Origin: Arcobacter defluvii
Lineage (GTDB): Bacteria; Campylobacterota; Campylobacteria; Campylobacterales; Arcobacteraceae
DNA: 64,000 nt
Assembly: GCF_013201725.1 (NCBI RefSeq)
Contig: NZ_CP053835.1
Span: 2,914,001-2,978,000 of the forward strand
Reading direction: 5' to 3'
This document shows positions 28,862 through 37,852 of this stretch, piece after piece. Each line of letters starts with the position of its first letter. The stretch's first letter is position 1. Position numbers and translations under genes: made by a program. The notes beneath the pieces are model-generated. The model was not told the origin of the DNA. It was given only the letters and a program-made list of their open reading frames with translations, and did not search any database.

Positions 28862-29089
28862 ATGTTAATAAAAAGAAAATATGAAAGAATTGTTTTTGCT
28901 TTTGTTATGAGCTTTATTATGAGTTTCATAATGAGCTTTGTGATTACTTTTATAAATCTTGGTTTCATAGATGGATTTATATTAATTTGGCTTGAAGCAT
29001 GGATAAAAGCATTTTTTGTAGCCTTCCCAGTAATCACTATCATCTCACCCTTAGTAAAATATTTAGTTCATAAGCTATTAAAAGATTAG
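28862..29089 (+). CDS. DUF2798 small membrane protein
   Basis: This protein (75 residues from ATG 28862; a TTG sits directly before) has two membrane helices and the DUF2798 layout: RIVFAFVMSFIMS in the first, then a loop with DGFILIWLEAWI, then AFFVAFPVI. The first helix contains a short repeat MSFIMSFIMSF. It is 11 bp after the efflux gene with an AAGGA site and is probably in the same operon. The function is unknown. Confidence 0.72.
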   Translation: MLIKRKYERIVFAFVMSFIMSFIMSFVITFINLGFIDGFILIWLEAWIKAFFVAFPVITIISPLVKYLVHKLLKD

Positions 29090-29106
29090 GATTTATCCTA
29101 ATCTTT
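29081..29106 (+). terminator. hairpin terminator after the marR operon
   Basis: AAAGATTAGGA (29081-29091) pairs perfectly with TCCTAATCTTT (29096-29106) around TTTA. The stop codon of the upstream gene is inside the stem. The U-tract is weak (ATTCT), so efficiency is uncertain. Confidence 0.55.
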
Positions 29107-29234
29107 ATTCTATCCTACTTAATAATTTAATACAAATTAATATTTTTCTTGAATAAAAAGTGTCATTTTTTATATATTATTTTAGATTATAATTTATCCA
29201 TTTAATCCCCTTAATTTACTAAAGGTTGATCTTT

Positions 29235-31781
29235 TTGTATAGATATTTTTTATATTTGATTTTCCTACCAATACTTTTAATTGCAAATGAGCATTTAGAA
29301 AAAATTTCTCTACAACTATCTTGGTTTAATCAATTTCAATTTGCTGGTTACTACATTGCCAAAGAAAAAGGTTTTTATAAAGATTATGGATTGGATGTTG
29401 ATATTAAATATTTTAATTTTAATATAGATGTTGTAAAAGATGTAAATGAAAACAAAAGTGATTTTGGAATTGCAAGAGAGACATTAATTCCTGAAAGAAT
29501 CAATAATTATAATAATCTAGTTGCATTATATGCCCTATTTCAAATTTCACCTTTAGTGCTTATTTCAAAGAAAGATTCAAATATAAATGAAATAAAAGAA
29601 TTTTATAATAAAAGAATTATGCTTACTGATAATGATTATATTCAAGCTTCAATAAAGGCCTTGCTTATTGCAAATAAAGTTGATTTAGATTCAATAAAAT
29701 TCTTAAAGCATACTCATAATGTAAATGATTTAGTAAATAACAACACAGATATTATAAGTGCATATATTTCAAAAACACCATATTTTTTGGAAAAAAACCA
29801 TATTCCTTTTAATATTTTTTCACCAAAAGATTTAGGTTTTGACTTTTATAGTGATTTTTTATTTACTAATAAAACTCTTATAAAAAAAGATGAAGACAAA
29901 GTAATTGCTTTTAAAAAAGCTTCTTTATTAGGTTGGCAATATGCCTTTAACAATATAGAAGAGAGTGTTGATATAATTTTAAAAAAATACAACTCTCAAA
30001 ATCTTACAAAAGATGAATTAATTTATGAAGCTAATGCTCTAAAAAAATTATCTTACTATAAAAACAATCCTCTTGGAGATATAGATGAAAATAAATTAAA
30101 AAGAATTTATGATATCTATTATTTAATGGGTTATATCAAAAATTCTACCTATCCTTCTGATTTGGTATTTGATGAATATAAACCAATTTTTAGTGAATAT
30201 GAGAAAGAATTTTTAAAAGATAAAGATACTTTTAAAATGTGTGTTAGAAAGAATTTTTTACCATATGAAGCGATTATAGATGGGAATATTATTGGAATAA
30301 ATTCTGAATATTTAAGAATATTTGAGAAGAAGATTGGTAAAAGTATAACATTAGTTCCTGTGAATACTTTAAAAGAATCTATATCTAAACTAAAAAATTA
30401 TGAATGTGATTTTTTCTCTTTCTTTGATGAAAGTAATATAGAAGATAAAGATATATTATTTACAAAATCTTATATGGAATTGCCTTTTGTTTTAGTAACC
30501 ACAGGAAAAGACTCATTTATTACAAACTTTGAACAACTAAAAAACAAAAAAATATTTGTTGAAAATAATATTAATTTATTCCAAACTTTAAAAAGAAACT
30601 ATCCTTATATTCACTTATATACTACATATAATCCATCTTATGCTTTCAAGAAAATTTCAGAAAATAACTCAGATGGCTACCTTGGGAATATTGCAAATGT
30701 CGTTTATAACTTGCAAAAGGAGTATAATACTGATGTGAATATTACAGGAAATTTTGATTATAAAACGAATATTCTTTTAGCAATAAATAGCAAAAATTTT
30801 TTATTGCAAAATATTTTAAATAAGGTAATTAGTAATATCTCAAAAGAAGAAAAAGAGTTAATTTTAAATAATTACACCTTATTAAAGTATAAGGAAGTTA
30901 AGAATTATAAAACTTTATTTATTGTTTTAATAAGCTCTTTTTTGGTTATAAGTTTACTTACTATTGTTTATGTAAGAGAAAGTATATTAAAAAATAAAAT
31001 ACAAAAATTAAATGAAAACTTAGAAAAAAGAGTTTTAGAAGAAAGTTTGAAAAATAGAAAAAAAGATGAAATGCTATTTAAACAAACAAAATTAGCTGCA
31101 ATGGGAGAGATGATAAATAATATAGCTCATCAATGGAGACAACCATTAAATAGAATTAACTTATCTGTTCAAATAATTGAAAATATTTTGAAAGAAAATA
31201 AAAATTTATTGGAACAACAAGATTTAAATATCATTGATAAAAAAATTTTACACGTAAATAAAAATATAATTTATATGTCAAATACAATTGAAGATTTTAT
31301 GAACTTTTTTCACCCTAATAAAGAAAAAAATCTTTTTAACTTATCAAAATTAATCATGAAAGCAATCATTTTAATTCAAAGTAAGGATTCAGATATATAT
31401 TTTGAAATCAATGTTGATAAAAAAATTAATATTTTCAACTTTGAAAATGAATTATTACAAGTTATTTTAGTCATTTTAGAAAATGCTATTGATAATTTTG
31501 AATTAAACTCTTCAAAAAATAAATATCTTGGTATTTTTGCAAAAAAAGAGAAAAAGAAAATTACTTTAACAATAAGAGATAATTCAGGAGGCATTCCCTC
31601 ATCTATTATTGATAAAATATTTGAACCTTATTTCACAACAAAATTTAAAAAAGAAGGCTCAGGGATTGGTTTATACATGGCTAAAATTCTAATAGAACAA
31701 AGCATTGGAGGGAAACTTGATGTTAACTCTGATAATTCTTTTACAAACTTTATAATAACCCTACAAAAGGAAAATAAATGA
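29235..31781 (+). CDS. sensor histidine kinase with NMT1-like and SBP-type periplasmic domains
   Basis: This sensor kinase has about 848 residues. After a signal segment it has an NMT1/THI5-like substrate-binding domain (about 20-250: LSWFNQFQFAGYYIAKEKGF), then a second SBP (type 3) domain (about 340-560), a membrane helix near 570, a HisKA domain with phospho-acceptor His in NIAHQWRQPLNR (about 631), and an ATPase domain with DNSGG and GSGIGLYMAK. It probably senses a periplasmic amine, amino acid or nutrient analogue. Of two possible TTG starts, 29235 is best spaced from AAAGG (29221-29225); 29226 is too close. The stop overlaps the response-regulator ATG (ATGA), but that partner gene is interrupted. 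Confidence 0.85.
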   Translation: MYRYFLYLIFLPILLIANEHLEKISLQLSWFNQFQFAGYYIAKEKGFYKDYGLDVDIKYFNFNIDVVKDVNENKSDFGIARETLIPERINNYNNLVALYALFQISPLVLISKKDSNINEIKEFYNKRIMLTDNDYIQASIKALLIANKVDLDSIKFLKHTHNVNDLVNNNTDIISAYISKTPYFLEKNHIPFNIFSPKDLGFDFYSDFLFTNKTLIKKDEDKVIAFKKASLLGWQYAFNNIEESVDIILKKYNSQNLTKDELIYEANALKKLSYYKNNPLGDIDENKLKRIYDIYYLMGYIKNSTYPSDLVFDEYKPIFSEYEKEFLKDKDTFKMCVRKNFLPYEAIIDGNIIGINSEYLRIFEKKIGKSITLVPVNTLKESISKLKNYECDFFSFFDESNIEDKDILFTKSYMELPFVLVTTGKDSFITNFEQLKNKKIFVENNINLFQTLKRNYPYIHLYTTYNPSYAFKKISENNSDGYLGNIANVVYNLQKEYNTDVNITGNFDYKTNILLAINSKNFLLQNILNKVISNISKEEKELILNNYTLLKYKEVKNYKTLFIVLISSFLVISLLTIVYVRESILKNKIQKLNENLEKRVLEESLKNRKKDEMLFKQTKLAAMGEMINNIAHQWRQPLNRINLSVQIIENILKENKNLLEQQDLNIIDKKILHVNKNIIYMSNTIEDFMNFFHPNKEKNLFNLSKLIMKAIILIQSKDSDIYFEINVDKKINIFNFENELLQVILVILENAIDNFELNSSKNKYLGIFAKKEKKKITLTIRDNSGGIPSSIIDKIFEPYFTTKFKKEGSGIGLYMAKILIEQSIGGKLDVNSDNSFTNFIITLQKENK

Positions 31782-31953
31782 ATAGATTGAATTTATTATA
31801 TGTTGAAGATGATGAAGAAACAGTAGAAAGTATAGATTTCTTTTTAAAAAGACACTTTAATGAAATATATATTGCACAAGATGGTGAACAAGCTTTGTCT
31901 TTTTTTGAAGAAAAAGATCCAGATATTATTATTTTAGATATAAATATTCCTAA
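31778..31953 (+). pseudogene. response regulator gene, 5' part (interrupted)
   Basis: This is the first 58 codons of an OmpR-type response regulator: LLYVEDDEETVES with the acidic pocket and IIILDINIP holding the phospho-acceptor Asp. The reading frame then enters the inserted element and stops after eight foreign codons. The last 8 bases (31946-31953, ATTCCTAA) are the target duplication. The missing remainder is at 39418-39928. Joining the two gives 687 bp, an exact multiple of three. The gene overlapped the sensor kinase stop codon, so the two formed a pair. Confidence 0.88.
31946..31953. repeat. 8-bp target-site duplication, left copy
   Basis: ATTCCTAA directly precedes the left terminal repeat. 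The same 8 bases follow the right terminal repeat at 39410-39417. It encodes the Ile-Pro-Lys of the response regulator receiver domain. Confidence 0.88.
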
Positions 31954-31954
31954 C

Positions 31955-33073
31955 TCAACTTTCGCACATAAAACCTAACTGTTTTTTGGTGTAAACCCTT
32001 AGCATATGGATAATCTGTTCTAAATCTTTATTTCTCTTGACAATTTGAGCTGATTGTATCAATTGTTCTAATATTTTTAGGAATATTTCCATTGATATAG
32101 CTAAAGTTTCAAGTTGGCACTCCAAATCTCTAAAAAGATTACCAAGAGTTTGTGGTTCATTATTGATTCGGTTAATGTAGCTTGTTAGATTATAAGCAAG
32201 GAATGATAGAGTTATTCTAGCTATTAAAGCTTCATAAATTCGATTCTCCTCTTTACCAAATTGAAAATATTCTCTCAAATCTTTATATCCTTGTTCTATA
32301 TTCCATCGTTTTTTGTATGTATTGATAATTTCTATATCTGATAAAATTATATTTGTAGAAATTATTGGTATAAGATTATCTTTTGTTTTTATAAAAACTA
32401 TTTTGATTTTTCCAAGTGTTTTATGAGTAACAATAGCAGAAACATAGCTATATTTGATAGAATTATAGTTACCTAGTTTTGAACATTTATGATGTTTAGC
32501 TTGATTATAAAGTGATTCAAGGGTTTTTGAATTCCCTATAAATTGCCAAATTTTGTTTGATTTTGAAACTCTTGCAATCACATCAAGACCATTTTGTTTG
32601 ACTTCATTGATAAAATTTGGTTTTGCATACCAACTATCTACAAGAAGATAATCAGCATATATTCCTGCATTCAAAGCTCTATTTATCATATTGATAGCTT
32701 GTAAGTTTTTACCATTAATCCCTTCAATCCTTCGTTTGTAAGCATTACTTGAATGATGAATTGTTGTATCTGTAAAATCTACAATCTGATTTTTATTATA
32801 ATTTAGTGAAAAATCTAGCATTAAATCAGTATATGAATCACTGTAATTGATTGACACAATATTCAACCCCTTAACAACTCTTTTTTCTTTATTGCTCCAA
32901 AGATTTTTACAACTACCCTCTATATACTTACCTCGTTTGATTTCAACTGTATCATCGATAATAAGAACTTTTGTATCTGTAGAATTTTGAAAATATACAA
33001 GTTTAGATAAGAGTTTTACAGATGTTAAAAGTAATAGTTTTCTCCAATTATAACGACCGTCTATAATAGACAT
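31955..33073 (-). pseudogene. IS4-type DDE transposase, catalytic part
   Basis: This frame of about 372 codons holds the catalytic core: first Asp in VLIIDDTVEIKRGK, second Asp in YLLVDSWYAKPNF, and Glu in TYKKRWNIEQGYKDLREYF (the Y-R-E-K type signature of IS4-like enzymes). The N-terminal DNA-binding part is in another frame (33048-33302). The frame change is in the direction that would need a +1 shift. Residues usually found between the YYR and RYNWR segments are missing, so a small deletion is more likely than programmed frameshifting. The transposase is therefore probably inactive. Confidence 0.75.
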
Positions 33074-33302
33074 CTTTTTTATAACTATCGCTACTGTATT
33101 TCATAAAAGTTGATATTTTTTTATTGATAATGAACATATATAAAAATTGTAAAATTATCATATATGGTTTTACACCTATATCACGCTTTTTAAAATTACT
33201 TTGCTTAAGAATACTACTAAAATTTATATCCCTTAAAACTTCAACTATTGGATTTTTTAATACTTTATTCATAGCTGTTTCGATAAAATTGTCAAGTCCC
33301 AT
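33048..33302 (-). pseudogene. IS4-type transposase, N-terminal part
   Basis: This is an 84-codon frame beginning MGLDNFIETAMNKVLKNPIV and ending shortly after DSYKKDVYYRR. It is the N-terminal part of the transposase, overlapping the catalytic frame by 26 bp in a different frame. The first 62 codons are repeated identically in the right-end IS remnant (39101-39288). Confidence 0.75.
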
Positions 33303-33423
33303 AAAAAAGCCCTATGTAATGGTGTTTTGGTCAATGTTATTATAGCTAAAAGTGCCTATTTATGGGATTTAAGGAAGCTTTTTTATATAGGAAATTTATG
33401 ATTTTCTATGTGCGAAAGTTGAG

Positions 33424-33607
33424 TTAAAATATATAAAAATAAAAAAATATAGTAATTATGTTTATAATTACTATAAAAATTAAATTAATAGCAACCTATA
33501 ATAAACTATTATTTATTATTAAGATGTTAAAATCAAAAAAATAATAACTGAAATAAATATAAATCTTTATTCAAACAATTTGTCAAGTATGCTAATATGG
33601 GGAAGCT
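33424..33607. other. cargo-side spacer with a perfect palindrome
   Basis: This 184-bp AT-rich spacer lies between the IS and the hybrid kinase gene. It contains a perfect 12-bp inverted repeat, TATAGTAATTAT (33448-33459) with ATAATTACTATA (33464-33475), around GTTT. On the minus strand the hairpin is followed by seven T, so it could stop transcription toward the IS. It could instead be an operator for the kinase gene. Confidence 0.45.
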
Positions 33608-36600
33608 ATGAATTTTTTTAAGATAAACTTAAATATAAAGAATTTTACTTATGGTTGGTTTATCTTCTCCATACTGTTTATAATCTTACTAGCATCCCTA
33701 CAAGCTTATTTTGAGTATAAAAGAGCGATTGAGAATACTAAAATTTCTACTAGTAATTTAACAATGCTTTTAACTAAAAAGCTTGAAAATGATTTTGAAC
33801 AATCAGAAAATATACTTAAATTAGCAGAATATGTTATTTTGACTCTTCCAAAAGAGAATAACAATTTTTATTCATTTAGTTTTGACCAAAAAAAGAAAAT
33901 AGTAAATGATAAATTTAGATTTTTACTTAGTAACTTTAGCAATGTAAGTGTTATAAATTTTGCAAATAAAGAAGGTGATATTTTATACTCATCAAATAGT
34001 TTAAATTCTCTTGTTAATATTTCAAGTAGAGAGCATTTTCAGATGCTGAAAAATAACAAAGACTTAAATACAACATTTTCGGATGTTCTTTTTTCTTTTA
34101 CTTCTAGTTCCTACTCTATTATCCAAGCTAGAGCAATTCGAGATGAGAATAAAGATTTAGTAGGTGTATTAACAGCACTAATAGATATTTCAACAATAAA
34201 CAATACTTTAGCTTCTATAAATACTGGAAAAGAGGGAGTTGTTCTTATTAGAAATAGTGATACAAGTAGTTTAATTGCCAGATATCCAGAAGTTGAAAAT
34301 GTTAATGTAAATAGCAAATTACCCAATTCAAATGCAACTATTTTAAAGATTAAAAATGGTGAAAAAAGTGGAAGTTTTGAATATATAGCATCAACAGATA
34401 GTGAGAAAAGAATAGGTAGTTTTTTAGTAATGGATAAATACCCTTTTTATATTCAAACTGCAATTTCAGAAAAAAATTATTTATATCTATGGAAAAGAAA
34501 CCTTATAATCTCAACTATTTTAATCGTACTTTTTATAATAGCTTCTTTTTTATTATTTAGAACTATGAGAGCAAATTATTTTAAAGAGTTAAAACTTTCA
34601 AAAGAGATTAAAATAGTTAAAAATAGATTTGAAAATATGTTTAAAGTTCACTCAGCAATAATGCTTCTAATAGATGTTAAAACTGGAAATATTATTGATG
34701 CAAACATTAGTGCTTGTAAATTTTATGGCTATACACTAGATGAGTTTAAAAAATTAAATATCTCAAATATAAATGTTTTATCAAAAAAAGAGATTCAAGA
34801 TAAAATTGAAGAGGCTAAAAATCTTAATAATAATACTTTTATATTTCCTCATATATTAAAAAGTGGTGAAATAAAAACTATTGAATCAAATACTTCACCA
34901 ATAGAGACAGAAAAAGGAAAAATTCTTTTTTCAATAATAAAAGATATAAGTAAACATCTAGAGTTAGAAAAAGAGATTGAGGAAGAAAAAGAGAGATATA
35001 AAAATCTTACTAACTACTCATCGGATGCTATTTTTATTGTAAATATAGAAGATGGGAAATTAGTTGAGTTTAGTAAAAGAGCAAAAGATTTACTTGGATA
35101 TGATAATAATGAGATGAAAAATCTCTCAATTTTTGATTGGGATACTAATATTAATAGTTTTGAAGAGTATCAAGATGTTGTTTCAAAGATTAATCAAACA
35201 CCTATTTATATTGAAAGAGTTCATAAAAGAAAAGATGGTAGTGAATATCAAGCTGGTATTACCTCTGTAAAGATAAAATTAGGAGGGAAAGAGTATTTTT
35301 ATGCTTCTGCTAGAGATATTACTGAGCAAAAAGAGATTGAAGCAAAAATTCTTGATACAACTTTAAAACTAGAGTTAGCAACTACAGCTTCAAAACAAGG
35401 TATTTGGAGATTAAACTTTGCAACAAATAGTTTAGAGTTAGATGACAATATGTATAAAATCTATGGAATAACTCCACAAAAAGATATAAATAATTATGAA
35501 CTTTTTAGAAATAGAATTCTTAAAGAAGATTTACCTATTGTAGAAGAAAAAATAAATATTGCCAAAGATACAAATGGTACTTTTGATACTATATTTAGAA
35601 TAAAAAGATTTGATAATAATGAAATAAGATATATTAAAGTATCAGCAATTTGTCAATTTGATGAAAATGGAGATAAAGTTGCTATGGTTGGTTCAAGCAT
35701 TGATGTAACCGAATTAGAAATTGCTAAAATAAATGCTTTAAAAGCAAATGAGGCAAAATCTAAATTCTTAGCTAATATGTCTCATGAGATTAGAACTCCT
35801 CTTAATGGAACAATTGGACTTATAAATTTAGTTTTAGATACTCCTTTAAATCCTTTACAAAATGATTATTTAAATAAAGCTATTCAAACTTCAAACTCTC
35901 TTTTAAATATTATTAATGATATTTTAGACTATTCAAAAATAGAGATAGGAAAATTAGATATTTTAAAAGAGCCATTTTATTTAAACCAACTTTTGGAAAA
36001 TATATCTAATATTTTTGGTTACAAAATTTATGAAAAAGGTTTAGAATTTAGCTTTACTGTTGATCCTAAAATAAATAATAGTCTAATTGGGGATAGTTTA
36101 AGATTAACTCAAATATTAAATAACTTTATTGGAAATGCTATTAAGTTTACTCAAAAAGGTAATGTTCATGTGGATATAAATCTTATTAGAAAAAATGAAA
36201 ATAAACTTCTTTTAGATTTTAGTGTAAAAGATACAGGAATTGGAATAGCTTTAGAAAATCAAAGTAAACTTTTCAAAGCATTTAATCAAGAAGATAGTTC
36301 AACAACAAAAAAATTTGGTGGAACGGGGCTTGGTCTTGTAATAGCAAAACAACTTGTAGAATTAATGGATGGAGAGGTATATTTTAACAGTATAAAAGAT
36401 AAAGGAAGTACTTTTGGTTTTAAAATTGAGCTTGAATATATAAAAGATACTATGTTTATAAAAGAGAATTTAAAAACTTATATTAATTCTAATTTCTTAA
36501 TAATAGATGATAGTGAGATAGATAGAGAATATTTGAAAAAAATATTATCATCATGGGAAATAGACTCTTTGAGTGCATCTAATGGTTTAGAAGCTTATGA

Positions 36601-37852
36601 AATAATAACTCGTGAAAAAATAGATTACATAATAGTAGATTGGCATATGCCAGAACTAAATGGCTTAGAACTTCTAAAAAAACTTCAAGATAATAATATC
36701 AATATACCTAACATTTTAATGATAACTGCTCATAATAAACAAGAGCTTCTTAATGAGGCACAAAATAGTAATATTTATATTGAAAAAATTATTGAAAAAC
36801 CTTTTACTCCATCTTCTTTATATAATACAATTTTTGATAAAAAAATAGAGAGTAAAAAAGTAGAAAGTGAAAAAATGAAATTAACCTCTTTAAAAAAAGC
36901 TTTAGTTGTTGAAGATAATGAGATTAATCAAATTGTCTCAAGTAAAATGCTAGAAAGTATTGGTTTTGATATAGATATTGCAAATGATGGTCTTGAAGCT
37001 GTAGATATGGTAAATAAATCTCATTATGATATTGTTTTTATGGATTTACAAATGCCAAATATGGATGGTTTTGAAGCGACTAAAAGAATTAGAGAGTTTA
37101 ATAAAAACACTCCTATTGTAGCACTTAGTGCTGCTGTTATGGATAAAGATAAAGAGCTAACTTCATTAGCAGGTATGAATAACCATCTTGCAAAACCTTT
37201 AATTCGAAGTGAGCTTGAATCAATATTAAAACAATATTTTGAGATGGAATCAATAGATAATGAGTTAAATAAATCTAGTGCTATTTTTATAAAAGGTATA
37301 AATATCTCATCTGTAATTGAAAACTACAATACAGATATAAATGATATTTACAGAATGTATGAAAAATTTTATAAAGAGTATAAAGATATAGATAAAGATT
37401 TAGAATCTTTGAAAAATAGTGAAAAAGAGTACTTTGAATATCTTCATAAATTAAAAGGAGTTAGTGGTAACCTTCATATTCAAGAAGTTTTTGAGACTTC
37501 TAAAAAGATTTATGACAATAAAGAACTCTCATTTTCTAATCATCTTATTGAAATTACTAAAAATATTTGTGAGAATATAGAGAACTCTATTCTTCCAATA
37601 TTAAAAAGTAGTCAAAAAGATATAAAATCTTTAGATTTAAAAGAGTTAAAAAATGGTATTGAAAAATTAATTGTAGATTTAAAAGATTATGAATATATAT
37701 CTAGTGATAAGATTGGTTTACTTTTAGATAATTTAAAAACTCTTTTACCAAAAAAAGATATTGATTTATTAAATAAATCATTTGAAAAGAGTGATAATGA
37801 AACAGTTATCTCTTTATTAGAAAATATTTTAAAGGATTTTGATGCAAAATAA
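33608..37852 (+). CDS. hybrid sensor histidine kinase (dCache-PAS-HisKA-REC-REC-Hpt), transposon cargo
   Basis: This is a 1,414-residue sensor. Two membrane helices (about 17-34 and 298-318) flank a Cache-type periplasmic domain. Three PAS domains (about 335-455, 460-580 and 580-710) follow, then HisKA with His726 in FLANMSHEIRTPLNG and an ATPase with TGIGIA and GTGLGLVIAKQL. Next come two receiver domains (about 958-1075, Asp in IIVDWHMPELNG; about 1096-1210, Asp in VFMDLQMPNMDG) and an Hpt domain with His1280 in YLHKLKGVSGNLH. All phosphorelay residues are intact. The gene sits inside the composite insertion and is followed directly by a diguanylate cyclase, its likely output partner. Confidence 0.87.
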   Translation: MNFFKINLNIKNFTYGWFIFSILFIILLASLQAYFEYKRAIENTKISTSNLTMLLTKKLENDFEQSENILKLAEYVILTLPKENNNFYSFSFDQKKKIVNDKFRFLLSNFSNVSVINFANKEGDILYSSNSLNSLVNISSREHFQMLKNNKDLNTTFSDVLFSFTSSSYSIIQARAIRDENKDLVGVLTALIDISTINNTLASINTGKEGVVLIRNSDTSSLIARYPEVENVNVNSKLPNSNATILKIKNGEKSGSFEYIASTDSEKRIGSFLVMDKYPFYIQTAISEKNYLYLWKRNLIISTILIVLFIIASFLLFRTMRANYFKELKLSKEIKIVKNRFENMFKVHSAIMLLIDVKTGNIIDANISACKFYGYTLDEFKKLNISNINVLSKKEIQDKIEEAKNLNNNTFIFPHILKSGEIKTIESNTSPIETEKGKILFSIIKDISKHLELEKEIEEEKERYKNLTNYSSDAIFIVNIEDGKLVEFSKRAKDLLGYDNNEMKNLSIFDWDTNINSFEEYQDVVSKINQTPIYIERVHKRKDGSEYQAGITSVKIKLGGKEYFYASARDITEQKEIEAKILDTTLKLELATTASKQGIWRLNFATNSLELDDNMYKIYGITPQKDINNYELFRNRILKEDLPIVEEKINIAKDTNGTFDTIFRIKRFDNNEIRYIKVSAICQFDENGDKVAMVGSSIDVTELEIAKINALKANEAKSKFLANMSHEIRTPLNGTIGLINLVLDTPLNPLQNDYLNKAIQTSNSLLNIINDILDYSKIEIGKLDILKEPFYLNQLLENISNIFGYKIYEKGLEFSFTVDPKINNSLIGDSLRLTQILNNFIGNAIKFTQKGNVHVDINLIRKNENKLLLDFSVKDTGIGIALENQSKLFKAFNQEDSSTTKKFGGTGLGLVIAKQLVELMDGEVYFNSIKDKGSTFGFKIELEYIKDTMFIKENLKTYINSNFLIIDDSEIDREYLKKILSSWEIDSLSASNGLEAYEIITREKIDYIIVDWHMPELNGLELLKKLQDNNINIPNILMITAHNKQELLNEAQNSNIYIEKIIEKPFTPSSLYNTIFDKKIESKKVESEKMKLTSLKKALVVEDNEINQIVSSKMLESIGFDIDIANDGLEAVDMVNKSHYDIVFMDLQMPNMDGFEATKRIREFNKNTPIVALSAAVMDKDKELTSLAGMNNHLAKPLIRSELESILKQYFEMESIDNELNKSSAIFIKGINISSVIENYNTDINDIYRMYEKFYKEYKDIDKDLESLKNSEKEYFEYLHKLKGVSGNLHIQEVFETSKKIYDNKELSFSNHLIEITKNICENIENSILPILKSSQKDIKSLDLKELKNGIEKLIVDLKDYEYISSDKIGLLLDNLKTLLPKKDIDLLNKSFEKSDNETVISLLENILKDFDAK

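Larger units (their letters stand above)
31954..33423 (-). mobile_element. IS4-type insertion sequence, full-length copy
   Basis: This is a 1,470-bp element with 17-bp terminal inverted repeats (CTCAACTTTCGCACATA at the left, its complement at 33407-33423). A DDE transposase is encoded on the minus strand. Its stop codon TGA lies inside the left repeat, so the repeat also encodes the last residues MCES. The family is judged from IDDT and RWNIEQGYKDLR motifs. The inner (right) end is not followed by a target duplication. Confidence 0.85.

Noticed and set aside
28859-29043. Minus-strand frame overlapping the DUF2798 gene
   Set aside because: The plus-strand frame has a ribosome site and a family match; the reverse frame has neither.
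33048-33073. Programmed frameshift in the transposase
   Set aside because: The needed shift is +1, there is no -1 slippery heptamer in the right frame, and residues expected between the two parts are missing, so a deletion is the simpler explanation.
33124-33345. Plus-strand frame of 73 codons repeated at 39110-39331
   Set aside because: It repeats only because the IS end is duplicated; it is antisense to the transposase start and has no recognisable features.
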